DNA from: Verrucomicrobiaceae bacterium
GTDB lineage: Bacteria; Verrucomicrobiota; Verrucomicrobiia; Verrucomicrobiales; Akkermansiaceae
Reading direction: 5' to 3'
Assembly: GCA_027487435.1 (NCBI GenBank)
Contig: JAIYDP010000213.1
Coordinates: forward strand, 1 to 55,998
DNA: 55,998 nt
Both the position numbers and the translations under genes were made by a program. Shown here in pieces: positions 43,494 to 55,745 of the stretch (within the stretch, counting starts at the first letter, position 1; every line of letters starts with the position of its first letter). Under the pieces are notes generated by a model. The model was not told the origin of the DNA, did no database searches, and worked only from the letters and a program-made list of their open reading frames with translations.

Positions 43494-46088
43494 TCATCTA
43501 CGGTCTGATTGCATCGCGGAGTCAAAACCCCAAGCTTGGACGCAAGAAATCTGAAATAGGTCATTCGATGAGAGACAGTCGCTGTCAAAAGTCTCGCAAG
43601 GACCACCTGATTGCGTTAACTCCAAAACATAGCGGCGCTACTTCCGCCCATGTTGAAATCAGCATCGAGCCAAATGGCGAAGTTGCCGCTAGAAAATCAG
43701 AAACATCGTCACTCTCTGATCACCCTCCACCAAATATGATCATATCCTGACGGCCTGACATAAAGAACGAATTTCGCTTGGACCAACGGTAGACAATGAC
43801 CCGCGGAAATGACGAAAATACAAACGATTCCCCATTCCCAAAATAATTGCCCTCTCTTCGCCATGACTCGCTCGAGAAACCACCAAAGACCTTCATTGTC
43901 AGCGCATAACTTGCTGCAAACTTTAGTGGAACGATCTTTGACAACCAATAAGGTTGGTCCCATATCCTCAACATTTCTAAAGAACGTATTCATGCTGGTT
44001 CCATGTGTTTGGGAGCAATAGAGCAACCTCAAGTCGCTGAACTGTAGCCTATTCGGTAGATGCTTCCAAACCTGAGTAATGAGCGACCCTGGCACACACA
44101 AGAACACCTCAACCAACAGAGACCCATGCAAGAGGTCGGGGGTCACTGGTTCTTTGTCAAGAAACTGTGGCACGTAATCAAGGTCCTGAAGGGGCGCAGC
44201 TTCGGAAGGGGGTTTCGCAACATCCTCCGATGAACGAATCTCTGGCATTGATTCCGTTGCAGAGGACCGAGGATGTTTCTCCGCTTCCACGTGAGATGCT
44301 GGAGAAACAATTCACCTTCTGCTAGTCGTTTTGCAAGCTTCTGCATTTGACAAACGAGCATCTTATCAGTGAGTATTCGAATCAGGTATGCTCACGTCCT
44401 TTTCATAACTTGTGCTTGCCATGGACACCTTGGCCTCGGCGAGTTGCGACTCCAAGTCTTGAACCTTTTCTTCCGTGTCGTCCTTAAGTTTCGAAAGGAG
44501 ATCCTTCTCATATTGCAAGCTCTCAAGCTGACTCCATGCATCAAGCAGACGAGCTCTGGTCGCAACAATGCTTTCAATGATGTTGGACAACTCATCGGCA
44601 GAGACGGCAGGTACCTCCCCATTGCGAGCTTTCAGTAGTTCGGACTGCAAGCGATAGTTTTCTTCTTCCTTGTCCAGCAGTTGGACTCGAGCATGAATGA
44701 GCTCTTCTTCGAGCTTGGCAATACCTTCAACTGAACAAGACAAAGACGGCGACCTTGCATCCGACGAAGTCAGGGGGGACTTCGAAGCGCTTTCAATACC
44801 ATCTGCAACGCCTTCTGTGGGATCCGCCAATGGTGAGACATGCTTAAGAGAAACATCTGACGTTCTTGGCGACAAAGACGGAGAGCGACTGGCATCCAGG
44901 CTCGGAGTTGAGCGAAATGACTCAGCCCGCTTGATAGTCCCTTCTGCAGCCTTTGCAACCATTTCTGCATGCGCAATCTCCACCTTCCCAATGAGAGCTG
45001 CGCGATTTGGAGAACTTTCCAACGAGGAATCCACATCTGCACCAAGAGGTGTGATCATTCCAGACGGTGAATGAATCTGAAACATAGCTTGTGCAGCGTC
45101 GTCTGCAGCGTCGTCTGTTGATAGAGAAACTGATGAAGTACGTGGACTTCTATCAGAAGACCCTAGGGCATCCTTTTCAATTGAGGAACGCCGTGAAGAT
45201 TTCTCCGACTTCGTGTCCTTAAGGGAGGCAGGGTCCATCCAAATAATCTCTGTGCCGTCATTCAAAGAGGTCACAACAAAGTCCCCGCTCTTGATCGACC
45301 CTCTCCGAGTTAAAGTTGAAGAAGATTCGGTCATTCTTCCGATGGACGACTCCAGTTCTTTCAAGTCCTTTACAGACATGAGACTCACATCAGAGCGACG
45401 AGGTCCAGAAGGAGCAGGCGGGTGCTCCACAGATTTTGAAGAGAAGCTCAACTTTGACTTGATATTTGCGAACCAAGAAGATTTTGGACGTTCCGGCTTG
45501 ACAACAAACACGAACGGTCTCGCAGGTGGAGCTTCAACCACTCGTTTTAAACCTACCTTGGACGGAACATCATGAGCTTCAATCGGATCTGTTAAAGTCG
45601 CTTCCTCCGCACAAACAGGCCTCGGAGGTCTGAGAAAAATCAGAGAGTGTTTTCAAAACGATGTACAGAGCAACTGGTGTTTCAGCGACAGCATCTTTGT
45701 GAAGAATAGCATCGCATCCATCTCGCTCTAAAACACTCTCATCCAGTTCAAAGTGTTCTTCGATTAGCTTTAGAGCGGCGGGAACTTCTTGAGCGAGACC
45801 CATCAAGTGCGAAAACAGAGACCGAAACACCTGTGAGTCACTCGGACCACCTGAGTCCTTTGATTTGTTGACATCTGAATGTTCTGCAGACTCGGCTGAA
45901 TCCACTGTGACTCCAATCGGCTTTTGTAAATGGATAGGTTCGTCCTCATCGACAGCTGCAATAAATTCCTCGATATATGTGACCGATTCCTCATCCAGAA
46001 GATCCACAGACTCTTGTATAGCAGAGCGAAGGTTCTTCAATGCCTTTTCAAGCGCTTTGAGGCCCTTGTGTGGCTCGGTTGCTGCCAT
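43494..46088 (-). CDS. TLDc-domain protein (OXR1/NCOA7-like) with long coiled-coil N-terminus
   Basis: ATG 46088 opens a helical region (GLKALEKALKNLRSAIQESV), then a long Ser-rich, low-complexity and coiled-coil section. The C-terminal TLDc domain reads LRLLYCSQTHGTSMNTFFRN, MGPTLLVVKD, VFGGFSSESWRREGNYFGNG, ESFVFSSFP, IIFGGGGNFAIWLDADF, GPCETFDS and VQAWGF, in the family order. TLDc proteins protect against oxidative stress and several bind and disassemble V-ATPase. The last intron (43607-43638) begins GC and ends AG; it is the only join giving GSSGPCETF in frame. Another intron is 28 bases (GTTTGTGCGG...TTTAACAG). The N-terminal coils are unlike typical OXR1, which has LysM and GRAM domains. 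Confidence 0.85.
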
Positions 46089-46291
46089 GACGAATTTGAA
46101 GGAATAACAAAAAGATATTTATGAGAAAACATGAGTTCCAATTTCGGGTGGGGCTGCGCCAGGCTGCATACACGTGCGAATTGGAGAGCCAAACAGAACA
46201 AAGGGTTGGGAAAGTTGTTGAATATCCTGTTCAGGCGAGTTCCCTCAGGAAAGCAGCGGCGCAGAGAAAAGTGGATTCGAATGCCCACAAA

Positions 46292-48353
46292 TCAGAGGAC
46301 AAAGGCCTCACGCAACGCTTGCTTATGCTCGGAACGAAATATGTATTGAGAGGAACTTCTCAATGTGCTACATATTGCAATCTGTCATGGACGAATGGAT
46401 AACGTACTTTCTGGTTACCTAAGCAGTCAGAAATTTCAAGGCAAGAATTGGGACTTTGTCTGGATGAAAGCAAAGCGTGATTCTTTGCCACTTGACTGGA
46501 GTTACAGAGCCCTCAAAAATAAGGACATCGCCGAATCTTCGCTCAATGTCTAGAACTTCATCGACAGACGCAAAATCCCAAACCTTCGCCAGTCGAATCG
46601 AACAATTGGATGGCTGGAACATGTATTCCAAAGCACTCTTGAGATGCTGTAGAGGAAGCCTGAATGTTGGTGTACAAAGCATGAAAATTTACCTCAAATG
46701 ATTCCACCTTAGAAGTGGGCGGCCTCGAAAGGGACTGAATCGTGATATCTGAAGCGGATCCTGCTCTGGACGATTGTTGTCTTGACGTTGGTTTTGATCC
46801 TAGTTCAACATCTTTCCTCGGTTTCTGTTTCTGTCAAAATTGGAAGTCCAGAGGTTCACAGTCAAGGCACTGGCAGCATGGTCTGGATTTGTGGAGAACA
46901 TGACAGCTTCTTGGAATGCATCATCAATTGTCTCGGATTTTAGCACAAAGTTGCCAGAGTGCTCTGGTCCTATCACAGCCCCGCCCTTCGAAACAGTTGT
47001 CGACAGAGCGCCCAGAATAAGCTGACGAGTCTGCGGCAGCGACAATTTCGACACTGTCCTCAAGATGTCCATGTCACTCCATCCAACTTTCCTGGCAGAA
47101 CTTCGGAACTGGGTTGGAGGAACCGCAAAAAAGGAGCAAACTCCGTCAACCAGGTGCTTCACCGATATCCAGCTCTGAGCAAGAAGGATTGGAAGAACGG
47201 ATGGCCGTAGACCTTCACGAAGAACGCGTTGTCGCTGCTGCAAAATAAAAGCGAAATCTTCATCGACAACTCGCCTCACAGCATCATCAGAGGAAGGAAC
47301 TGGTCGAACGATTGCAAAGCAAATGGACCAACGACACCAGCACGCCATAAACGAGTTGTGGACATGGTCGACAGAAACTCGAACAGAACCTGGGAAGCCA
47401 TTGATTTGAAACAAGGGTGTACCTTGAATCGAGAAAATGCGAACAGTTGAATCGATACTGCAAGTCAACACATTCTCGTCATCACAAACAAAGTCGCAGG
47501 TTGTGCAAGCAGCTTCATGGTGCAGAGAAGAGACAAGTTGCAACTGAGAACCCGTCGTCTCTAGCATTGACAGCTTTTTGGCCATATCACTAGCAGAGCC
47601 TTTCTTTGCATACGTTTCGACTTCAGTAGACCAAACAGAAACTAAGCCATCTTCACCTGCAGTGCACAGAAGGTTCTTCTTTTGGCCGATAGAGCACCAC
47701 TGAATGTGGCCAGTGTGACCTTTCCATGAAACAGACCGCCGACTCAATGACTGAACATTTTTCGAAAAATCTTCACGTCGAATAAACTTTGGAACAACTC
47801 TAGATATTGGCATTCCAGTTTCTGAGTTCCACAAATGCACAATACCATCCTCGGTAAGGGAGAGAAGTAGGACTCTGCGATGGCAAAACATCAGGACGCC
47901 TTTCTCATGGATAAGGGGGACCGTTTCAACTTCTGCTGCCAACTTCTGTCCTATCTGCCACTTTGCAATAGTTCCATCACTGCATGCAAGCAACAATAAG
48001 TGGGTGCTCTCAACAAACTGAGCGAAAGTAAAACTTCCTCTTCTAGCAGTGAGCGAGTAGAGTGAGGATTTCGAAAGCAACGAAAAAATGATGCAGTGAC
48101 CATCTCCATTAACAACAACGACGTATTCGCCATCCCAACAACTTGCGACACATTGAGCCTTTCGTATCGACCGGCGCTCTCCAACGACAGCAAACGAAAA
48201 CGGCTTCGAGCTTGTTGTCATGGGGAAGACGACACAGCCGCTGTCGCAAACGGCCAAAAATGTGGAAGTCGAAGGATTTGACGAAAGGAAGACAACTTCG
48301 TCAACAAGTCGACGAGCCACCAAGGGAACAGTTCCGACCGAGTTATCAGACAT
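46292..48353 (-). CDS. WD40 protein with a C-terminal auxilin-like J-domain segment
   Basis: From ATG 48353 a long exon encodes WD-like blades (LLCTAGEDGLVSVWS, VLTCSIDSTVRIFS, GIVHLWNSETG) and a helical part.  A 29-base intron then leads to KQKPRKDVELGSKP and a Ser-rich linker, followed by HLKSALEYMFQPSN, KVWDFASVDEVLD and VKWQRITLCFHPDK. The last resembles auxilin/GAK helix II and the HPD loop (AYRKATLCVHPDK). The join at 46496-46531 uses a GC donor. Downstream, RLQYVAH and IFRSEHKQALREAFV look like helix III, but no GT-AG intron connects them cleanly, so the end at 46292 is provisional. Auxilin recruits Hsc70 to uncoat clathrin vesicles; a WD40-J arrangement is not the usual architecture. 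Confidence 0.62.
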
Positions 48354-48561
48354 CGCAACGCATCTCTCAACTACTTCCTTAACAGAATTTTAATCATTAT
48401 TTCTTGTGGAGACAAGCTGCAATTTGTATGCATCAAAACTACCTTAAAAGCTTACATTCTTCCTCTGTCATAGAATCCATGAAGGATCATCCAACATTCG
48501 CAAGACAATGCAAACAAAACTAATTTCTATTAGTCTTTAACAAATTACGTCAAACCGACCG
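48354..48561. promoter_or_regulatory. divergent promoter spacer between the WD40-J and AXDND1-like genes
   Basis: 208 bases, AT-rich, between head-to-head start codons. No recognisable element beyond TTTTAATCATTATTTC-type AT runs; listed as the probable site of both promoters. Confidence 0.35.
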
Positions 48562-51500
48562 ATGGATGGTGAGAAGATCGGCATGGTGGTGGAGTCAGAA
48601 TCGTTTCTTCCTCTTCATCTCTTTCTTACTTTGAAGATTGTCGATATCCTCCTCTCGCTCGCCTTTGCTGCCGCAGAGGAAAGGAGAAAAGCTTCGAAAG
48701 TCTGTCGGAATTCGATCAAGAACATCTCTTGGATTCTCACGAGAATCGGACCGCTCCATGGCAGGAGATAGAGTAGCTGTGTTCCCAAAAGAAAAATACG
48801 AAACTTTAAGAGTGAACACGGTCCTTGCAAGTGTAACTGCTGCAGGCGGAATTGCCGAGTTTAATTCCCAATAAGTTCCATCAAGTCACAAGGTCTCCGA
48901 TGTATTTGGACTTTCTGGCTTCTGGGAACACAGATGACGTCCAAATCATTGCTCAGGACTCGCTAGACACAGAGGCTTTCGAGTGGAAACGAGTTGACTT
49001 TCCTTCTCTTCGGCCAGCAGTTTCTAGAAAGCAAGTCCACGTCCTTGCCACGTCCTTAGAGGAAATCATTAGAGGTGTTCCACTAAGTGGAATTCTGCAG
49101 GATATTTCTACAGATGAGTTAGAGGATCTCTACTCTAGACTGGTCGAAAATGTCGAAAGGGGTGTCCTTGAAGCATCTAATACAATGAAAGCAGAAGATT
49201 TGACTGATGCCAGGTTTAAACTTTTGCTCGAGGGACCAGCCGACACAGAGCTGAAGCGACTGGAGAGAGCGTTGTTCGTCATTGACGTCACTGTGAACGA
49301 GATTATCAGACAAGTACAAGTTGATGTGGGATTTAATCTGACATTGAAGGTGTCTGTGGAGTGCACTGAGAGGGCCATTCTTTTAGAAAGGGTCTTCCAT
49401 GCGTTTCGGCAAACAATGCTACACATCTCCGCTGCGAGGACAAGAAAACTTGAAGCACGGGTGCGAGACTATACAACAATGTGCCGCTCTCAAGAGGAAA
49501 AAATCCAGCAGCTGCGTAAGAGCCATCACGTCCATTTCTAAACACGCAGTTGCTTCGACAGCGGAGAAAAATTTGCGTATCGAAGAACTTGCCATAACGG
49601 CAAGAGAGAGGACTGCGTTCATCGCTGAATTGCAAGACAAATTGACTCAGTGCGAGATTTGTCCTAGAATTTGCTCTGACTTGAAGTTTGCGACGAGAGA
49701 AGGAGTCGCTGTTGTCAGAAAATGAATCATACGGCTCAATCTTGCGGGCAAGAGAGGAGCTCAACGTGTCCATGGAAAGAGATCTCAAGGTTTTCATGAG
49801 TAGAGAAATCGAGCTCAGGAACGAAATCGAAGATGGCCTGAAATTAAGGATGAAAATAGAGGCCATCAACAAACAACAGCTCTTCAAAATTACCAAGCTT
49901 GTCCGTGACGTTATTAGTCCGCATCTGAAACCGAAAGGAAGACGCAGGAAACTATCTGCCAGGTCATGAGAGTCGCAGTCAACAGTCTGACATCACTGGA
50001 GACATTTTGGTGAGTTCAAAACCTTTCTCGTCATTTAGTGAAACAGGCACAAATGGGTCAGCTTGAGTCGCACGACTCCAAAGCTCTCATCCACCGCCTG
50101 AAGGAGAGGCTGTCGCTCGCTGAGGATAAGCTTGCCTTGCATCGACGACAAAATCGGGATCTCCTCGCCAAAATCAACGCGAAAAAGATCGACGAGTCGT
50201 CTGCAAGCTTTCAAAGTCAGCTTCAAAGAATGTCATCAATATCACCGGGTCCAGTCATAGCTGCGGACGGACTCAGTTTTCTCGATGAAATTCTACCGAA
50301 GCAAGCAGACAGCGAGACTTCAAGTGCGCTCATGGGGATGCTGTCAGAGAAAATTTCGATGCTGGAGCAAGAACTGTCCAACGTTCGAGAGGAATTGAAC
50401 AATGTTGAAGAGGAACGAGACGTCTTGAAGCGAAGACTTCAGCAATTGTTGGTGCTTGCGGAAACTGCAAATGGTGCTGATGAAGAGGCGAAGTCTCTCC
50501 GAGGAACACTCATCCAAATGGAAAAAGACAGAGCATTTCTCATTGATGAGGTTTCACAGCTTCGACTGCAGCTGATGGATGCTTCTAAGAACGGACGAAT
50601 TGGAAATCCGGAAGGCCCTCCAACACCTGGAACTCCTCAATCGCCCATCGGACGTCAGGTGAAGCCAGCCTCTAATTTAAAGACGCAAAAACAAATTGCC
50701 CCAAAGAAGTCCAGCGCAAAAACACCAACTTCGCTCCCTTCAAAACCTGCAACGCCCGCTCCTCTTCCAGAAGTCGGACGACCTCTTTCCAAACTTCGGG
50801 AATTCGATTCAGCGATAAGCTCGGCTGATTTAGCTGCAAGAGTAAGTATGATGGTGGCATCTCATGATCCATCTCTCATGGAATCGGAAAACGAAGATCT
50901 CCGAAACCAAATAACGCGACTGAAGGAGCTGCTTTCTGAACGAGATAAAATTTGCACAGGGTCAAACTTTGAGTTGGGTATTGCGACTAAACAGCTGTCC
51001 TCAATGAGAGAAAAGCTAGCAAAAGACGGAATGGAGAATGAGAGACTTCAAGCGGACTCAGTAAGATTTCAAGAGAGAGTTAAGGGACTGGAATTGGACG
51101 TTGTGGAGAGAACTGCTGAGATCTTCACACTTCAGACGACGATGACTGAAATGAATCAATCGTTTGAAAATATTCGCAAGAGAGCCGAAGAAGAAGTGCT
51201 CAAGCTTCAACAGAAATTGGACTGCTGTCAACTTGAGCTACAAGCTGCCAAAGACGAACATCTTGATTGTCTAGAAAAGCTCCGCAAGACAGAGACGGAA
51301 TCGTGCAAGAAAGAAATTGAGCTTCGGAAAGCAAAAGAAAGAGCAGAGGGCGCCGAAGCGGATCTGTGCGGAACCAGAGCAGCATTGGAGAGTGCGCTTT
51401 TGCAAATGGAAGAGCAGTCACGTTCCATAGAGGGAATGAAGATACCCGGGGAATGCTGTGATGCTGAGTGCCAAACTATTCAAGATGTGAATGACGCCGA

Positions 51501-54500
51501 GACTGAGACGCAGTTCCAATCCGTTGCTGTGGGTATCCAAACGGAGCATGTCAATCTGGTCTCATCCTTGGTGAAATCAATCGATCCTCCTCCAATGGAA
51601 TCAAGAAACAGGGGAGTTCAAGTGACCTTTTCAGCTATTCAAAAGGAAGACAACACAGTTCAAGAATATTTGATGGTCAAACTCGCTGCTGCAGAAGAAG
51701 AAATAAAGAGATTGCAATCTCGGGTGGAAATTTGGCGCAGTCGCTTCCAAACTCTTAAAGATGGCTATGAATCCCTTTGGACTCGGTGAATCATTGTTGT
51801 GCATCAATCTCACTCTGCAGGTCCCAAGAAATGCAGGAGAGGCTTGACTTAGGGGAACGGGGAGTCTTCGTGCAGAGCGCCTTCGTTAAGCTAGATCCCA
51901 TGGATCGGCTTGTTGCAAGCCCGGAGGTCAGCCGTGGACCGACTCCTCTTCCGAAAGGTGACGCTATCTGGGGAAGAAGCGACATGGAGCCGACTGTGAG
52001 AAAAATGAAGATTGGATTTGGACTGACTTTGAACGAAGAGGCATATCAGGGGTACCAAGAGAAGCTTCAAGCCATGCTTTCGCAAGACCCACGTTACTCG
52101 GAGCTGATTGAAAAGTCAAAGTCGGCACTGCTTCAACCTGAGGACGAAATGGACCCAATGACCATCCCCGAAGATGTCCGAATTCAAACCACAGGCGCTG
52201 TCGAGGACATTGACTCTGAAGGAATTGTTATGAAGGAGCCTCTGGGTGCAAGCAACGATGTCAATGCTCTTAAAAAGGTTCACTTTGTAGACGACAAGCA
52301 AATGGAGAATTCGGCTACAAGATCATCTTCCGAAACGTCAACTCTGGTCAAAATTTCTTCCAAAGCACGTCGCCTTCTTGCGTCGAAAACGAAAAAGGCA
52401 GTAGAATGTGACCGTGTTGTCTTATCTGAGTCGGAAAACTCTTGCGACGAGTCCGAAGCAGAGCTTATGAAAGCGCCAGGAACTTTCTCTTTTGATGAAT
52501 CGTTTCTATCAGAGGAGAGATTGAAGCGAAAAAATCTTCGCGGCACCGTCCGCATTGTTTCCAAACCCCTTCCAGGTGAAAGAGATTTTCATGTTAGTGG
52601 GACATCGTACGGATCGACGAGCCCCAGTCACAGAGAGTCAAGTTTGGATGAGAGTCGAGTTGACACAATTCCTGGTTTGCGCAGAGCCGAATGTCTCGGT
52701 GACTCAGTTTCCGAAGACATTGCATATCGTGCAAATGCTGTTCAACCTATGGACAGAAAAGCTGTTGCCGTCGCTCTACTGTCGAAAGATGATGTCTATG
52801 TTGCCCCCGAGAGGGACACTCTGATTCTCACGTCCGACAATCCTTTGGTGTCCAAAGTGGATCATCGTGATCATCGTGCCGTTTCTTCCAAATGTACACA
52901 AACCCAAAGAGCGTGTGGAAACGTTGGATGCCAGACAAGGGACACTGACCACCTTTCCGGTAAATTTTCTTTTTAGATCTGACACTTAAAGAAGAGCACA
53001 CAAGAGCGAAAGACAATACTTCGCCTATCATGGGGATCAACGAATTTGTCCCTCGATCCGTTAAAATTCGAGCGAATCGGGTTAACGACGATGGACAGAA
53101 AGTAGGGGCTTCTGTTCTGCAGGAAGTCGTTCGCTTGGGAAGGCTCCTGCAGGACCAGCGGCTGGCTATTCTCGAACTTGAGCAACAACAAGCGCAAAAT
53201 CGCACACACAAAGTTTCTTCTGTCTTTTCATTACAATTTCCAATGCCTGACGACAGCAGGTCCCCACAGGCTCGTGTGCCAGTCAAACGGATGAAAAAGA
53301 GTTGATTCTAACAACAAGCGAAGTGAGACGACTCCAGTTGATAAAGACTTCTTTGGAAGAGAACGAGGCAGTCATGAAGGCGGCGTTTGCAAAGGAGAAA
53401 GAACTTGAGAGCGACTTGAGGCAGCTTACCTCCGACATGGATGCGGTTAAATCAAAATACAAACTTGCCAAGCAGAGAGTCGAATCGTGTTCTTCGGAAA
53501 TCAAAGACCTGCGTCAGAGAATTTCAAAATGCAAGTGCGTAAGTGGTTTCGTCGACGCTACAGATTCTCCCGATCCAAGGCCTCTTGAAGCGAGACAGCA
53601 TTGGAAGAGTCTACAAGCCAGCGACCACATCCACCAATCCCCTAAACCAATGGCCAGGGCCCTGCCACCGTTATCTCCTCTTGACTTTGAAAAACGTGCT
53701 GAGAGAGAGTTTGACAAGGTCATTTCAGCCCACATGTCAGAAGCACGAAAGCAAGGACAAGTGTCTGAGCTTGTTGAGTTTGCCATCCTGCGGGAAGGTC
53801 ACTCTCATACATCGTCCACTGGAGCTAAGCCTCTTGTCTGGATTCTTCGAGTAATCCGAGAAATATTTGAGGAAATGGTAATTTACCTGTTGCTAAACTG
53901 ATGTGAAGTTGAAGGAGGAGATAGTGGACATGACATGCCTGCGGAAACGGAATTCTTTGTTTGAGTATATCCACGAATGGGCCCAGCACAGGTTTGGGTT
54001 GCGAGCTTTGGTAGAACAGGTTAATGTTCGATGGACAATGTCTTATTTTGGCTAGAATGTTTTTGGGCTTGTCCACGGAGTTCTGACCTGGAAATCGAGT
54101 TGCCTTGTGATAAAGATGTTTTCAAAGGCTCTGGAGCAGGCATGGGACACACAGCAGATCTCTTTGGCAATGTAGAAAAAGATGATATCTCATTGATTAC
54201 TTAGGTTCGTTCGGGCAGTCATGAGGCCACATGTGTGTAAATCTCCAAAGAGAGGCATTTCTTTTCCTGACACCGTTGACACGGGGTCTATTGGACTGGG
54301 AGTCGCCACATGTGTCCTTCGATTCGTCGATTCTCATTCCTCAGCATTGTCACAACAAATTTTTGGATCTTTGCCTTCGTTTTCTGCTCAGCTCGCTGAG
54401 AGTATTGCGAACGAGCTCTATGACAGATCCGATGGCTCCAGCATCGAGTTATGGGCATGTATTGAAATTATTTGCGACAATTTCCAATCGCAACGACCTG

Positions 54501-54975
54501 CACTGCTGCGACACGTTGTGTCCATTTTAACTGAGAAATCCAGACATTCTAGGGACATGAACAATCTGGTCTCGAGTTCTTTGAGTGCAATTTCAAGTGC
54601 TTGGGCCGATCAAAGCTTCCCAGCGATCACAGAGAAAAAGTTTTGTGATTCTTTCCTTCTCAACTTTTTGCAACAATTTGAATCTCACAATGGAATTCTT
54701 GCTGGCTTCTACATGCCACAGATAAGTGCCATGTTGTTACGGATGCAGACATTTGACACACATCTTGATATAATGAGATCCCCAGCCGCATTGACATAGC
54801 TTTGTCTGCCGCCAACACAAGCATTGGACAGGTCTTCGAATGTCTTCGTTTGGCGTTGCAAGTCTGGCAGAACCGTACCGGGCTTTGTCCGGGGCTTGCG
54901 GGTATGGTTAGACACCCCTATCACACCTATCTGGACATTAAGTTGTCAAATGTTCTGCCCGTAATAAAAAAGTAG
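48562..54975 (+). CDS. AXDND1-like axonemal dynein light-chain-domain protein with giant coiled-coil
   Basis: ATG 48562 (M-D-G-E-K-I-G-M) is followed by a Ser-rich region. Introns of 33 and 25 bases bring LPSLIPNKFHQVTRSPMYLD, FPSLRPAVSRKQV, and EIIRQVQVDVGF...SVECTERAILLERV, which match the Ax_dynein_light region of AXDND1/DNALI1 (ELIRQVxxxCxERGxLL). The rest is mostly coiled coil (50040-51790), a Ser/Asp-rich middle with repeated CQT motifs (AECQTIQD, GVQVTF, VGCQTRDT), a second coil (53310-53540), a conserved-looking EYIHEWAQHRFGLRALVEQ segment, and an alpha-helical end to 54975. The join at 54172-54204 and a 50-base intron near 54735 are frame-based; the section from ATG 54221 could instead be a separate gene. 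A junction near 49660-49690 is unresolved. Likely a ciliary structural protein. Confidence 0.7.
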
Positions 54976-55354
54976 CTCCGAAGATGCCCCTCCGAAGATG
55001 CCCCTCGGCAGAGTCACAAGCCTTTGCAGCTGGAGCCGTGCCCCACATCGGCAGCCGCCGACCCCTCTTCAGCGGAGGTCCCAGTTGACGCAAACGTGGA
55101 ACGTCCCATCGATGCCGCCGAGAGAGCGAGGCCACCTTCCCCTACGTTTGCAGACAAGGGCAGATAAGGTCCGCAGCACCACTTCGTGCAAGACTAGCAC
55201 TACTGTGCTACTGTGCTACTGGCCACGGGTGTGGCCGGGGGCTACAGTAACGCGCTCACTGAGTCAGACCGGCTTGGCGAGACCAAAGAACCCCAGAAGC
55301 CTAAAGGCCGAACATCTTCGGTCCCCATCCAGAGGTCCACCCACACTCATTTAA

Positions 55355-55567
55355 GTGGATCTCCGTGTTAGTTCCTTCAACGCCTGGCGGGCAGGGGGAG
55401 GACGTGCTCTTCACTACACGAAGGTCCTGGTCGCGAGGGCTAAATCTGCAATCGTCCGCCTCCAAGAGGTCAAGACTTGCGACTTGCCCTTCGATGTGCT
55501 CACAGTATGTCACATCACCTCCCCCGCCGGGCCTGCCTTCGCCTGTCTTTGGGCCAGCCCCTGTTAA
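55355..55567 (+). pseudogene. remnant resembling the endonuclease start of a non-LTR retrotransposon (EEP fold)
   Basis: The frame reads LRVSSFNAWRAGGGRALHYT then KVLVARAKSAIVRLQEVKTC. This follows the pattern of exonuclease-endonuclease-phosphatase proteins at the start of LINE ORF2: a strand with S-F-N, a helix, then I-V-x-L-Q-E-V-K with the metal-binding Glu. It ends within 70 residues and no reverse transcriptase follows inside the window, so it is a fragment, or an element running off the right edge after a frame break. No ATG starts the frame. Confidence 0.45.
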
Positions 55568-55731
55568 TGCTGTAGCAACCCGCAGGATGCCGACCCCCTT
55601 GCGGTCGCCATACTACTTAACCCCAGGTTCGCAGCCAACTGTAGCCGAAACGCTTCACTCCCCAGATCCCAGGCGCAGTGGCATTACGTCTCAAGTTCAC
55701 GGTTTTCAGTTTTTATGATGTTGGTCTTGGT

Positions 55732-55745
55732 TTTAGGGTTTAGGG
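55732..55745 (+). repeat. two TTTAGGG telomere-type units
   Basis: Two perfect TTTAGGG units stand in tandem, and a TTTAGG occurs again at 55815-55820. TTTAGGG is the telomere repeat of land plants, many green algae and several other protist groups. Two units are too few to be a telomere by themselves; they look interstitial or subtelomeric. Confidence 0.5.

Noticed and set aside
43460..43750. Plus-strand frame of 96 codons starting ATG CCT AAT TAT
   Set aside because: It is antisense to the last exons of the TLDc gene, whose GPCETFDS and VQAWGF motifs are read on the minus strand.
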